From the NCBI GenBank assembly GCA_019925795.1, contig CM034311.1:15568926-15632925 (forward strand): DNA of 64,000 bases, given 5' to 3'. The position numbers were made by a program, and so were the translations under genes. This document shows, in pieces, positions 21,901 to 34,600 of this stretch. The notes beneath the pieces are model-generated. The model was not told the DNA's origin and did no database searches. It saw only the letters and a list, made by a program, of their open reading frames with translations. Each line of letters opens with the position of its first letter. Positions within the stretch are counted from its first letter, which is position 1. The stretch is from Dendrobium chrysotoxum. Taxonomy: Eukaryota > Streptophyta > Magnoliopsida > Asparagales > Orchidaceae.

Positions 21901-24900
21901 AAAATCCTGTGAAGCTCCCATAACTTCACCACTCTTCCTTTTCTGAAAATCACGTCTCCTTTGAGTGTTTAGCAGGTCCATTTCTATTCTTCTAGCCCTT
22001 TCCACCAGCACTTTATAATCTTCAATTCCAAATGGAATAAGAGGCTGTCTAATTGCATCCTTCAATCCTGCTAAAAATCGATTACACTGTTCTTCTGCAG
22101 TATGGATTAAGTGAGGGGCATATCTGGATAATGTTGTAAATTCAGTTTCATATTGCATAACTGATTTATCTCCCTGCACCAGTCTCATAAACTTATCCTG
22201 CATTTGCCTCCTTACAGAAGGAGGTACGAACCAATCTCTAAACAATTTTGTAAACTCATCCCACTTGATTTGCATGTCTTGAATCCCTCCAGTTTTACTT
22301 TTATGCTGACCTCTCCACCACCTTTCTGCTTCTCCATCAAGAGCAAAAACTGCCAAGGAGACTTTCCTCTCCTCTGGACAAAACATTCCTTCTAAAATCT
22401 TTTCAATTCTCAGTAACCAATTTTCAGCTTCAATTGGTCCCTCAATTCCCTTAAATAGTGGTGGTCTCATATCTTGAAATAATTTGAGATACTTATCCAT
22501 AGGTATTCCACCCCCACTATTACTTCCTGATGGTTGATTCCTTGAGTCTTGAATCATTTGAGCCATAGCTGTCATCATTTGTGTTAGTGCATCAGGATTA
22601 ACATTTACATTAGGTACTGGCCTTTCTACTTCCCTTTCTGCTTCAGAATCATTTTGATTCCTGCTTCAATAAAATAATCATGTCACATTAAATCTTTAAG
22701 TCATTAAAATCATCCTAATGGCTCTTCCAGTACAATTCATATCTAAATGGCTTTGATACCACTTTTGTCACGACCCGGCCCGGATACTCGAATTAACGAG
22801 GCGGGAACTAAGGTCAGACGGTAGGATCTAAACAATTCATAAGTATAAGAATATAAAAACAGTAAATCTCCTTAATCAGCGGAAGAGCCACTAACTAAAA
22901 TTCTTTAAATACTATCACATTTGTTTCAGATCACACTTTACCTGTTTTCAGATGCATGTCGTCTTCTATAGACGAACTCTTCTCTTTCTCCCATTTTCTA
23001 ATTCTGAAGACTTACCTGAAACATTTAAATTCATTGTTTGAGTTCACTAAGTAAACTCAGTGGGTATCAGTTAAACGAATTTTTATGCATAAAAGACATT
23101 ACATATTAACTTTACTATTATTGCATTTCTTCATCTCATTTGGCATAAAATATAAGTCCTTTCTTTATTTTGTTTCTTTCTTTATATAGACTTTATCATC
23201 ATTCCTTATAGTTTTTATCTTTTATTCCTTTTCCCATTTCATTTATACAGGAGCACCGTCAGAATGTACCAGAGGTACAACCATTTCCATTTCCTTTTCC
23301 TTATTCCATTACCTTTTCCCTTTCCATTTATCGTGCACGGGTACGTTGCTTCCCCAGCCAGTACCATACGGGGGTGACTCCTGAAATTTTCATGCATATC
23401 CTTTTTCCTTTTTATCTTTCATCACTTATACTTTTTATTTAACATGTAAATCTCATTGTAGCTTGCATTTATAGAAATATGGATTTAATGGTATAGATCA
23501 TATCATCCTTCTTTCTTTTTTTTTTTTTTAGTTATGTGAATTCCTTTAATGTCAACATTCAACATTTATTTGTATTTGAGTCATCTCTTATTTTAACATT
23601 TAACATGAAAGATCAGAAGATTTACCCACTTTAATCCTTTCAAATCCTCGATCCTTGGAGCAACCTCAACTTCGAATTTCTTTGTTGAAATTCCTACAAC
23701 TTTCCTAGAATTATAAACTTTCATCAAAATGTGCTTATAATAATCAAATTGAACTAAAATTTGCATAGTGGAAAAATCACTTACAAAAGAAAAAGGGGAT
23801 TTCTCAAAATCCCTAAATTCTTCTCTTCTCCAAATTTCTTCCTTCACGCTTACAATTCTCCCTTTTTTCCTTTAGAAATTATCCTTTGCTTTAGAGGAAG
23901 TAATCAGATATAATTTATAGAAAATTGTGAAAAGAAAACTAACAAACCTTCTTCCCTCTTCTTCTCTATCGTTCCTCTCTTTTCGTTGAAATTTCTCTCA
24001 AATTAGAACTTCTTTAACGGTAGGAACGAAAAGGAATGATTAATTTTTATCCTTGAAGCCAATCCCTTGCTAAAATTGGAAAAACGAAACTTACCTCGCT
24101 CTCCCGCACGAAGCCCTTCGTCCGCCCGTCGTTCTGTTCGCGATTACCGACCCTGTTAGGGTCGCGACGTCTAAATAGGGCTGGCCGGTTCGGTTGAACC
24201 GGCCCAGCCAAACCGGATATCACATCACCGGTCAGTAGAAAGATTTTGTAAGGGCTTTTCCGCCTTGCTGTGGGGGCAAAATGAGAGACACTATAGTTTA
24301 AGTGCAACACCTAGAGGAGAGGCTTCGGGGAGTGAATGTAGATCAAGTTGACCGAATCACTATAAATCTGGTGTGCTCTTTTCATTTACTTTTCTGTACT
24401 TTAATTTCCGCATATTTCTTTGATTTGTGCTGTGTTGAAAATCTGTGATTTTATTATCTGCTTCTGCTTAAACTGGTTAGGTTTAAAATATTCAAAAAGA
24501 TTTAAAAATATTTTTCTTTTAAAAATACTGTTTTGAAGACTAAAAAGATGCCAGATGAGTGGAGAATGAGTGTGTTAATCCCTATTTTTAAGAATAAAGG
24601 TGATGCACAAGATTGTGCGAATTATAGAGGAATTAAGTTAATGTGTCATACTTTAAAACTATGGGAACGAGTTATGGAGCATAGGTTGCGGCGTGATACT
24701 AATGTTTCTCAAAATCAATTTGGATTCATGCCGGGTAGGTCTACTACGGAAGCCATACATTTATTAAGAGGTTTGATGGAGAAATATAGAGAGAATAAGG
24801 AGGATTTACATATGATATTTATTGATTTAGAAAAAGCATATGATAAAGTTCCAAGAGAAGTGCTATGGAGAGTTCTTGAAAAGAAAAGAGTTAATAACGC

Positions 24901-27900
24901 TTATATTCAAATCATTAAAGATATGTATGCAGGAGCTATTACTTGTGTTCAAACACAAGGTGGTTTGACCAAGTATTTCCCTATTTCGGTTGGATTACAT
25001 CAAGGATCAGCCTTAAGCCCATATCTTTTTGCTTTAGTCATGGATGTTCTCACTAGACATTTGCAAGAGGATGTACCTTGGTGTATGCTTTTTGCTGATG
25101 ATATTCTTCTTGTTGATAAGACTAGAGAGGGAGTTGAAGGTAAACTAGAATTGTGGAGGTCAACTTTAGAGTCTAAAGGTTTTCGCTTGAGTAGATCTAA
25201 AACGGAATATATGGAGTGTAATTTTAGTAATAATAGACCTAGTGAGGGCATTGTGACTTTGGCCGATCAAGTCATTAATAAGAGTACACATTTTAGATAT
25301 CTTGGATCTATTGTTCAGAGTGATGGTGATATAGATGGGGATATTATCAGCAGAATCCAAGTTGGATGGTTGAAGTGGAGGAATGCATCAGGCTTATTGT
25401 GTGATAGAAAAGTACCTCTCAAACTTAAGGGAAAATTCTATAAGATGGTGGTGAGACCTGCAATGCTTTATGGTGCCGAATGTTGGCCATTAAAAGAGAA
25501 GCATAATTCTAAGTTAAGTGTTGCAGAGATGAGGATGCTCAGGTGGATGAGTGGCTTTACCCTTAGAGATAGGATACGAAATGAGCATATTCGTGAAAAG
25601 GTTGGAGTAGCTCCAGTGGAAGATAAGATTAGAGAGAGTCGCCTTAGATGGTTTGGTCACGTAAAACGGCGGCCTCCCGATGACCCGGTTAGGAAAGTAG
25701 AGGTCTTAGATTTGACTTATGTTAAGAAAGGTAGAGGTAGACCTAAAAAGACTTGGTTAGAAAATATTAAAAATGATCTTTCTTTATTAGATTTAAACGA
25801 GAATTTGACTTTTAACAGGACACAATGGAGAAAAAGGATTCATGTAGCCGACCCCACGTAGTGGGATAAAGGCTTGATGTTGTTGTTATTGCTCAACAAA
25901 TTTTTAAAATACCAATTCACCCCCCTCTTGGTTAGCCTCGAGACTAGTTCATAAGGGCTTAACAACCCTAACAAACTTTCAAGTTCGTTAGGGATAGGAT
26001 ACGAAATGAGTGGCTTTACCCTTAAAGATAGGATACGAAATGAGCATATATGTGATAAGGTTGTAGTAGCTCCAGTGAAAGATAAGATTAAAGAGAGTCG
26101 CCTTAGATGGTTTGGTTATGATTTAAAATTGCGCAATAAGAGGCGCACCTCAACACAATTTTAAACTTTTAAGCCTCAAAGCTTATGCAATGAGAGCTGG
26201 CATTGAGGCGTACGCCTCAATTTCACTGAGGTGCCTCACCTCATGTTTTAGAGGCATCCACCTCTTGAAATTTTAAAAGAAATCTAACCTAATATATATA
26301 TATTCAGTTCGGCCCCCCACCCTCGTGCGTCTTCGATTATTTTCGAACTGAAACTAGGTATCTTCTCCCTTCTTCTTCGAGCGACATTTTCCCCTCTTCC
26401 TTCCATTCGACCAGCTTCGACTTCCTTCTACCATGAGTTGCTCTTCGCCTATTGCTTGGAGTTCTCTTCTACCGTGAGTTAGGCTGGAGTCTCCTTCGAC
26501 CGACATATTCTGCAGAGTAAGATTCCACAATCGAACTGTCTTATTATTGGGATATTTTGATTTCACTTCATATCTTGTGCCTTTTTATGTTTTATATTAT
26601 TTACTCATTAGTATATATAAAATTTATTATTTTATGTTTACATAATTTTTTGATTTTGAGACTTACGCCTCAAAACGTCTTAAGGCTTACGCCTTGTCTC
26701 ACGAATGAAAAACGCCTCAATACCTGCTTACGCAATTTTAAACATTGGGTTTGGTCACATAAAACGGCGGCCTTCCGATGACCCGGTTAGAAAAGTAAAG
26801 GTATTAGATTTGACTTATGTTAAGAAAGGTTGAGGTAGGCCTAAAAAGACTTGGTTATAAAATATTAGAAATAATCTTTCTTTATTAGATTTAAATAAGA
26901 ATTTGACTTTTAACAAGACACAATGGAGAAAAAGGATTCATGTAGCCGACCCTACGTAGTGGGACAAAGGTTTGATATTGTTGTTGTATGATAATATTTT
27001 TATATAATTGTGGTAGATTTTTTATATAAGTGTGGTAACATTATTCTTATATTAATCATGTTATTTGTTTACTGGTTCACTTGAGTTCGTCACTTGTTTA
27101 GCTGAGTTATTGGATAATACTACAGATATATGTTATGAAAATTTAAAGCTTAATGAGATGGTTAATAAAAAGATAAATGAGAAAAGTCAAATGTCAGAGA
27201 TAGGCCCGTGCAAGTAAGGTGGAAGATCTGACAAGGTAAGTCTTATGGACTATACCGAAGGTACCTAATACTCTATCTTTTCTAAAAGTTGAAAATTCGG
27301 ATCTAATCTTGAATGGGAGAATTATAAGTATCCAAATGCTTATAGTCATCATATGACTTGCCTCTAAAAAATAAACAAAATAAGAAATATGTGAAAAATT
27401 GTATGCATTGATCCTTTACACAGCGTATGATTTTTTTATAGTAACTCAAATATCATTTATAGCTGGATACAAAATATTGTTTCTTATTTCTTGTACTACA
27501 ATTGTGTATTTCATTGAGCTTTTAGCTCACCAGCAGTGGTTGTACTGCAAGAAAAAGGAAGAAGCCAGTGAGGCTTTATGTAGGAGGTGGACTACATTTT
27601 GTGTAAATAAGTTTTTGATGTACATGTAATAACCTAAATTTCAGGTAAGATTACAAAAATTTTTGCTTAATTAAATTCTAATTAAGATTAGCAATTAATT
27701 ATTGGTAACAAATAGATTCTTGTTCTATTAATTAATATGTTATTGTTAAAGAATTAAGTAATTAAAAGTTACTATTAATATTAATAAAGTATGGTTAATG
27801 TTTAAACTACTATTAATTAAAATAAATTATGTTAATTAAAGTATGTTTATTAGGCCTCTAATAAGATTCCCGTACTCCACTAGCACTAATATTATATTAG

Positions 27901-28585
27901 TTAATATATGCTTACACTCAGTCACTCCCAAACAATGCATGCATCGGTTCAGATGACTGGGAAAGGATAAGCATTAGCATATTAGAGAAATCCTGTAATC
28001 TGCTATTCCATTCGGTCCTTCAAGCAGCAGTTAGCGAGATAAGTTTTGTTGTGTGGGAAGTGAAGGTTGAGAGGAGCACTATAGAGAAAACAGTGATGGA
28101 TGGAAGCGGTAGCCGTGAGGGATCTCTAACGGGTCGTGGGAGCGACTTCTGCTAGGGAGTAAGTCTGTTTGCGGCTAAGCACTGTAACTCGGCAAATGTT
28201 TATCTGAAGTAGGAGGGCTGCAGTGGGTGATGAGTGAAATTTTTAGTGGAGGAAGAAGAAGGAATCGAGATAAGCCCTTTGATTATATTAAATTGGTCTG
28301 ATAGATTTCCAAAGATTAGTACAAATTTCTAAAGTAAACTACGCCCAAATATAGGAATTATTTGGTATATGAGGAGGAGAGAAATTGGTTTCGAGGTAAA
28401 CGCTTATGTTAGTAGAAATATATTATATACAAATTAATTGAATTATAAATTGTAGAAATCATCGAATTGGAGAGGTGGTTGTAGGTGACTTACAAGCTTA
28501 GAAGAGTAAGAGATAGAGGATTGAAAGAGATGGCTCGTCAGGAAGGTAAGTTATGTAAATTTTAATTTACAAATGTAAGAATTAA

Positions 28586-28635
<50 letters not shown>

Positions 28636-31600
28636 ATTACTTGATTTATTTGAAGTGATAAATGCATTATGAAGATTCCAATAATAAAATTGAGTATACG
28701 TCCAAGTTATCATGTATGATCGACCACTTGCATATATGTATCATTGAAGTTTAAAATAAGATTTATGATGATTATTTTAATATTTTTCTAGTTAATAATA
28801 AATTGAAAAGAACTCATTAAATTTCATGTTGCCAACATATCCTGGTATATAAGTATAGTAAGAGACAAATTCTTATAGAATTTTGTACACGGTAAGTCAA
28901 GTATGAATTACTATGAAGTGAAATATACTCAATATCAATGTGGTGACTTTTTATAATCATGCAATTTAACTACAATTTAATTTGCATAACTTATTAAGCC
29001 TTATAGTTCACCCGTTCTTTTCATACTGGTTGTTGTACAGAAAAAGAAAAAGAAAAGGTTGATGCAGAATAAGTTGCAAGTTATTTAATTTTATATGCTA
29101 GTGTTTATCTCTGTTTGTAAGTCTACAGCTGCAGTATGTAAACAGTTCAGTGGTGTAATATTTTGGGATTGTATTAGTGGCTCTGTAGGTATTTGTTTGA
29201 TGTAATTAAAGTTATTAGATACTTTCGTTTATATAGTAAATGTAATATTGTTGGATGTTTTATATAAATATTCAAATAATGAAAAATATCATATGTTTAT
29301 GGTGAAAAATATCATATGTTTATAATGAAAAATATTATGTTTACTTGTGTGACACTCTACAATACTGATAAGGGGTATTATGGGGTGTTACAGTACATAA
29401 AAGTCAGAGCAGTAAGTTGTACAATAAGACTTTTGGATTTGTAAACTTTATTTGAATGTTTAGTAAAACTCGACATTTTATTTGATGTGCTGTGAATATG
29501 CTTCCAAATATGAAATATGTAGAAAAATCATTAAAACTAAAAAATTTAGTATCGGGATAGTCTAGAAAGATTATTTCCTACTCACTCGATCCTGACAGAA
29601 GTAGTTTAAGATGGGTGTTAGTAAGAGATATATCTATTTGAATTCTTCTTATTTGTTACACTCTAGGTTCACTGAAGAGAGGGTCACAATGAGATGTGAC
29701 ACTTGCAGCTGTCAAGAGACTTGTGTGGGTGCACATGTGACGTTGCCAATATGGGAGGCTATTTGTTAAGATGATATGTGTTGATGCATGTGTACATTTG
29801 CCAATAGATGTGTGGGGGTGTGCACATATAATTTTCAAGGCATGTGTGCATGAGTGCATGTGTGTTGTTGTCAAGATATGGACAATTGTAGAGACGTGTG
29901 CCTGTGCAACCGCCAAGGCATGTGGGCCAGGGATGTGCACAGGTGTGTGTGCACTTAACCTATATGTGCACCGTCCGTGTAGTGGATCAAGACATGGGCA
30001 GGTGTATGCCTATAGTTGCAAGGATGCGCACAAATGGCATACATTTATGCATGTAATAAAACTTGGCTCACATGACGCCTACCATCCTATGCAACTCCAC
30101 CAATGAGGTAACCATTTAATAGCATAGCTTCAGTCCGAAACTGTGACTAAGGAGAAGGGAAATACAACAGTATAGATGCACCGTTTTGGAATGGTCAATA
30201 GACAACTGTAGTGAAAGAGGGAAGTGGAACGCTATAAGATAGAAATAATAGATTTCACCAACGACAAAAATGATTTGCCCAAAATGAAATTCCGCATTGA
30301 GGTCAAAGAGGGTATTTTATTTTAGCCTTTCTTGAGTCATAAAGCCTAATTTAATTGTACATATAAGTGAAAATTTCAAAAGAGAAATAATTTAATTAGA
30401 AGAGAAAAATAGATAAAGCGGTAAGTTTCTGAAAATCTTGGACTAAATTGCAACATCAGACAACGCTAGAGCAAAGTGCAAACCGACTGATAGTATACAT
30501 GCAAACTTTTCACGTCTGAAATTAAAAAAAAAAAAAAAAAACCTACCTGCGTATAACCTGTAAGGAATGGCCCAGACATCATCATGCAAACAACAGACTT
30601 GGCCACATCATCAATATTCCAGTGAAAATTTCCTGCAAAGCAACGACATAAGATCCCAGAAACAGAGTTACACTTAAAGCAACTCTAATATTTTTTTAGG
30701 GAAAAAAAAAAGCTTCAAGGAAAAAGTGCATCCAAGTTACTGGAGTTTATCTATTTCAACTCGGTTGATATAACTCTAGTAGAAATATATATGATTAAAA
30801 GTCTGCAATCTGACTTCATGATTCCAGACATCTTATTGAAAGGGTTACCCTATGGTTATTACTCAACATCATCAAATTTTCATCTCTCAACCGGTATGTC
30901 AAGAGTAACAAATTTCTCATGGAATTGGATCAATCTTGTTTGACGATCAGTGTAGCAGTTCAAATTAAAGGAAGCATTACTCTATGGTAGTTACATTCTA
31001 GGAGACTAATGTGTAAGCAATAATGAGAGTTAAACATGCATAGAGCCTTCACATTTGACAAGCATAAAACAAATTGTTCTTGTACGCATAACATGAGAAC
31101 TTATCTGTAAATTGATGCTTGGAAACATATTTCTTGTTATATCTTGTTATAAATCAAAACATGTGCATATGTTATCGATTGTTTTATTTTTGAAACCCAC
31201 ATATTAACGCAAATATGAAAATTAGGATCCCATGAATTCATGACAAGGAAATCAAAATCTCACGTATTCATTCTAAAGGAAATCAAGATACATGGACAAA
31301 GAAGGAAATTCATAAAATGCTTTTAACATATATATTTATCACTACAGGAAAAACTACATATATTAGCGGACTTTCCAGCGGAAATATATCCGTCGGTATT
31401 AGCGGCGGTGTAACCAGCGGATATTCCATCGATAATTGTGCGACGGGCTTTCCAAAGGATAAACTGCCGGTAATTTTCCGACGGAAAAATCATCAGTTTT
31501 ACTAAAACCGGCGCTAACTTCAGACTGAAAATACGCCAGAAATTATTGGTGGAACTTCTAGCAGAAAAACTGCAGGCTTACTTAAATACGACGAAAGGTT

Positions 31601-34600
31601 TCCAGTGAAAATGTCGCCGAAAACATTTCTGAAGAAAATCCACAAGAAATACCACTGGAAAATGCCCTATTTTCCTTCCGCGAATGCCTTCCTTCTCATT
31701 TCACTCCTGCTCTTTCCTGCTTCGCTCCCAGTCACGTGAGTCGCCTCCCGCCAAACACCGCCTCCGTGCCTTCGTGTACACCACTCTGTCGTCATTGTTT
31801 GCCGCCTCGTTCGCCGGAACCAACGTAAGTTCTTCTACCGTTAGTACATTTCTTTTTGCTTTGGTCGGTAGACATTTGCAAGAGATTGTACCATGATGTA
31901 CGCATTTTGTTGATGATGTTCTTCTTGTTGATAAGACTAGAGAGGGAGTTGATGGTGAAATAGATTGTATCATGGTGTATGTATTTTGATGATGATATTC
32001 TTCTTGTTGATAAGAGTAGAGAGGGAGTTGATGTGGATACTATTAGTAGAATTCAAGTTGGATGGTTGAAGTGGAGGAATGCGTAGGGCTTATTGTGTGA
32101 TAGAAAATTCCCCTTAAACTTAGGGGAAATTTCTATAAGATGTGGTGAGACCTACAATGCTTTATGGTGTAAAAAGTTGGTCATTAAAAGAGAAGCATAA
32201 CATTAAGTTAAGTATTTGCAGAGATGAGAATGCTCATGAGTGGCTTTACTCTTAGAGACAAGATACGAAATCAGCATATACGTGAAAATGTTGGAGAAGC
32301 TCCTATGGAAGATAAGATTAGAGAGAGTGAGAGAGTCGCCTTAGATGGTTTGATCACATAAAACAGCGGACTCCCGATGACCTAGTTAGGAAAGTACAAG
32401 TATTAGATTTGGCTTATGTTAAGAAAGGTAGATGTATAAAAAGACTTGGATGTTCGTGATACGGGAAGAGTGCTTCAAAATCGCCAAAAAATGAGTGCTT
32501 TGCAAACGACGAATATTGCTGCACTATTCCATCAGAATTCCGTCGGTAAATTCACCATAAATATCTCCAGCGCAAACTACGTTTTAACACAAGTACCCCC
32601 CTAAAGACCTATGCACGCCTTTCTTGGCGTGATAGGATTAAAGACTACGGCCGCAGTGTCACCCAACACCGACCATGCATGTCTTTCTTGACATAGCGGG
32701 TAGACTAAGACTCCTTAAATCTCCCCTAAAGGGGGGAGACACCGGGAGGCTGCCAGATTTTTCATTGATAGGGGACCTATGTGAAATAACACAATCTGAT
32801 ATACAAGTCAATTTGAATTCAATCTATTTTCCTTCAACAGATGTTGCTTCAATCTCTAATATTTTCATATTATATGTAGGCTAAATTCTTCATTATGGAT
32901 ATTAGAAATCAAAGAAGTTGGATGTATAACCAATTGGCGCAAAGACAAAAAATATTAATAGACAAGTTCATTAATGGGGTACAAGAGTACATCCGCTTTA
33001 CGGTATAACAGAAGTAAAGCAGGGTAAGAGATATGTAAAGTTTGACCCATTCATTATTGCTAGCCAAGCAAGCCAAGTCTATTTTGCTAACTATCCGAGT
33101 AGATTACAAGGCAAATAGGATTGGCTCGTAAGTATGAAGACCAAACCCAAGGGAGTCATCGAGAAAATCACATCAATACCATCAGTACATCAAAAAGAGT
33201 TTTTGTCAAACTTAAAAGATCTTGCTAACGATGTGAACGATCAAATTACAACTAATGAGAGTGAGTTGCAGTTAGTGGAAGCGGATTTAAACATAGAGGA
33301 AAGTCATGAGAAATCTAATAGTGGTGAAGATGTGTTATTATATGGAAGTGAATCAATAAATGATGAGTTAACAGAAGATAAATGTATTTAATGATTTTTT
33401 ACAATCAATTATGAATGAACAATTTATATTAATAATATGATTTATTTTTAATAGCATAGCAATAGTTACTTCAGTTATTTTATTATTGCTCTACTTCAGT
33501 TATTTTAAATTAATGAAATTAATAGATATTATGATTCATAGAAAAATAATATTTTATACATTCAGGAAACTAAATGTGCTGGAGAGAAGACTAAAGAGAT
33601 TGATAGTTTAGGATTTGAACTTTGGAATTCTGGTAAGAGTCGTACTAGAAATAGTGCAGGTGTAATTATAGATAAGAGTTTAAAGGATAATGTTGTAAAA
33701 ATTAATAGAATTGGAGATAGAATTATAGCTTTAAAGATTGTTGTTGATGCTAAAATTATTAATATTATAAGTGCTTATGCTCCTCAAGTAAATTTGGATA
33801 TGGGTTCAAGATTAAAATTTTAGAATGACTTAGAAGAATTAATACAAAAGATACCTCCTGAAGAAAAATTTTTTATTGGAGGAGATTTAAATGAACATAT
33901 TAGTAGAGAGGTAGATGATGTTAAAAGCATTCATGATAGCTATGAGTTTGGAGCGACTAATAAAGGTGGTAGAGTTATTCCAAGTGAAAGTTTATGTACC
34001 CAACATCTCGCTTATTAGTTTTGGACTTTAAGATGAAGGCGCAGAAAATAACAAATAAAGTAAAACATTATTCTACGATGATATGAGGGCATTTAAAGAA
34101 TATTAACAAAAATATTTTGAGAGTAAGATACTATATCTTAAGATTTTGTCTATGTATGAGGAACCTAATGTTATGTGGGAAAAAATAGCTAGTGATATTA
34201 AAACTGTTGCAAAAAATATGCTTGGATTATCAACGAAAAAAACTCCTAATAGTAAAAATAGTTGATGGTGAAATCAAAATGTTCAAGAAAAGATAAAAAA
34301 TAAGAAGATTTGTTATAAAAATTGATTTAGATGTAAAAACTTTGAAAATTGGGAAAGATATAAAGAGGCCCATAAGGAGTCTAAGAAAGTAATATGTGAT
34401 GCAAAGATTTTAGCTTTTAATGATTTATATAATATATTAGATAGTAAGGAGGGCGAATAATATATGTATAAGTTATTCAAATAAAGAGATAAAAATAGTA
34501 AGGATTTAGTTCAAGTGAAATGTATTAAGGATGAAGATCAAAAAGTACTTTTATTAAAAGAACATATTCAAATAAGATGGATGAGATATTTTTATAAACT

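Larger units (their letters stand above)
16528..24224 (-). mobile_element. Young Tekay/Del-like Ty3 retrotransposon
   Basis: Complete element on the minus strand: LTRs 16528-17985 and 22766-24224 (1458 and 1459 bp), 5-bp target duplication TCACC (16523-16527 and 24225-24229), primer site next to the right LTR, polypurine tract next to the left. Gag and protease-RT-RNase H-integrase-chromodomain frames are both open. On visual comparison the LTRs differ only by one T in a T-run and one C/T, so insertion is very recent. It is the only element in the window that could be autonomous. It is in the same orientation as CHLG and lies in its intron 5. Confidence 0.93.
15146..25981 (+). mobile_element. 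SIRE-type solo LTR interrupted by two insertions
   Basis: Own sequence: 15146-16527, about 24230-24530 and about 25892-25981. It begins TATTGCAAATC (related LTRs TGTTGCAAATC) and ends AACTTTCA. The start lies inside LINE B and the LINE resumes at 26007, so no SIRE internal DNA remains. Interrupted first by the Tekay-like element (16528-24224, inside the 39-bp minisatellite) and second by LINE A (24531-25891). Confidence 0.8.
14263..26987 (+). mobile_element. RTE-type LINE B, split by later insertions
   Basis: 5'-truncated LINE in three pieces: 14263-15145 (RT with a frameshift near 14440-14520 and an FADD motif near 14690), 26007-26116 and 26756-26987 (C-terminal part and 3' end). The first gap is the SIRE solo LTR (15146-25981), the second a hAT-like element (26117-26747). 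The 3' end is a short TTG repeat, not poly(A), as in plant RTE elements. Inactive: frameshifts and stops in all pieces. Confidence 0.8.
31340..33540 (+). mobile_element. CACTA (En/Spm) element, left part, deleted
   Basis: Begins CACTACAGGAAAA, the CACTA terminal sequence, followed by subterminal AGCGG/CCGTCGG repeats (31360-31520, again near 32530). It carries a LINE piece (31852-32450), three hairpins (32614-32740), and the two ends of a TNP2-type transposase gene with the middle missing. The right end is not identified; LINE C lies just beyond the coding remnant. Non-autonomous. Confidence 0.7.

Noticed and set aside
29656..30106. Cys- and His-rich frames on both strands
   Set aside because: They translate a GT-rich minisatellite; composition explains them.
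33134..33391. Separate 85-codon gene
   Set aside because: Continuous with the DUF4216-like C-terminus of the CACTA transposase remnant; the start Met is internal.
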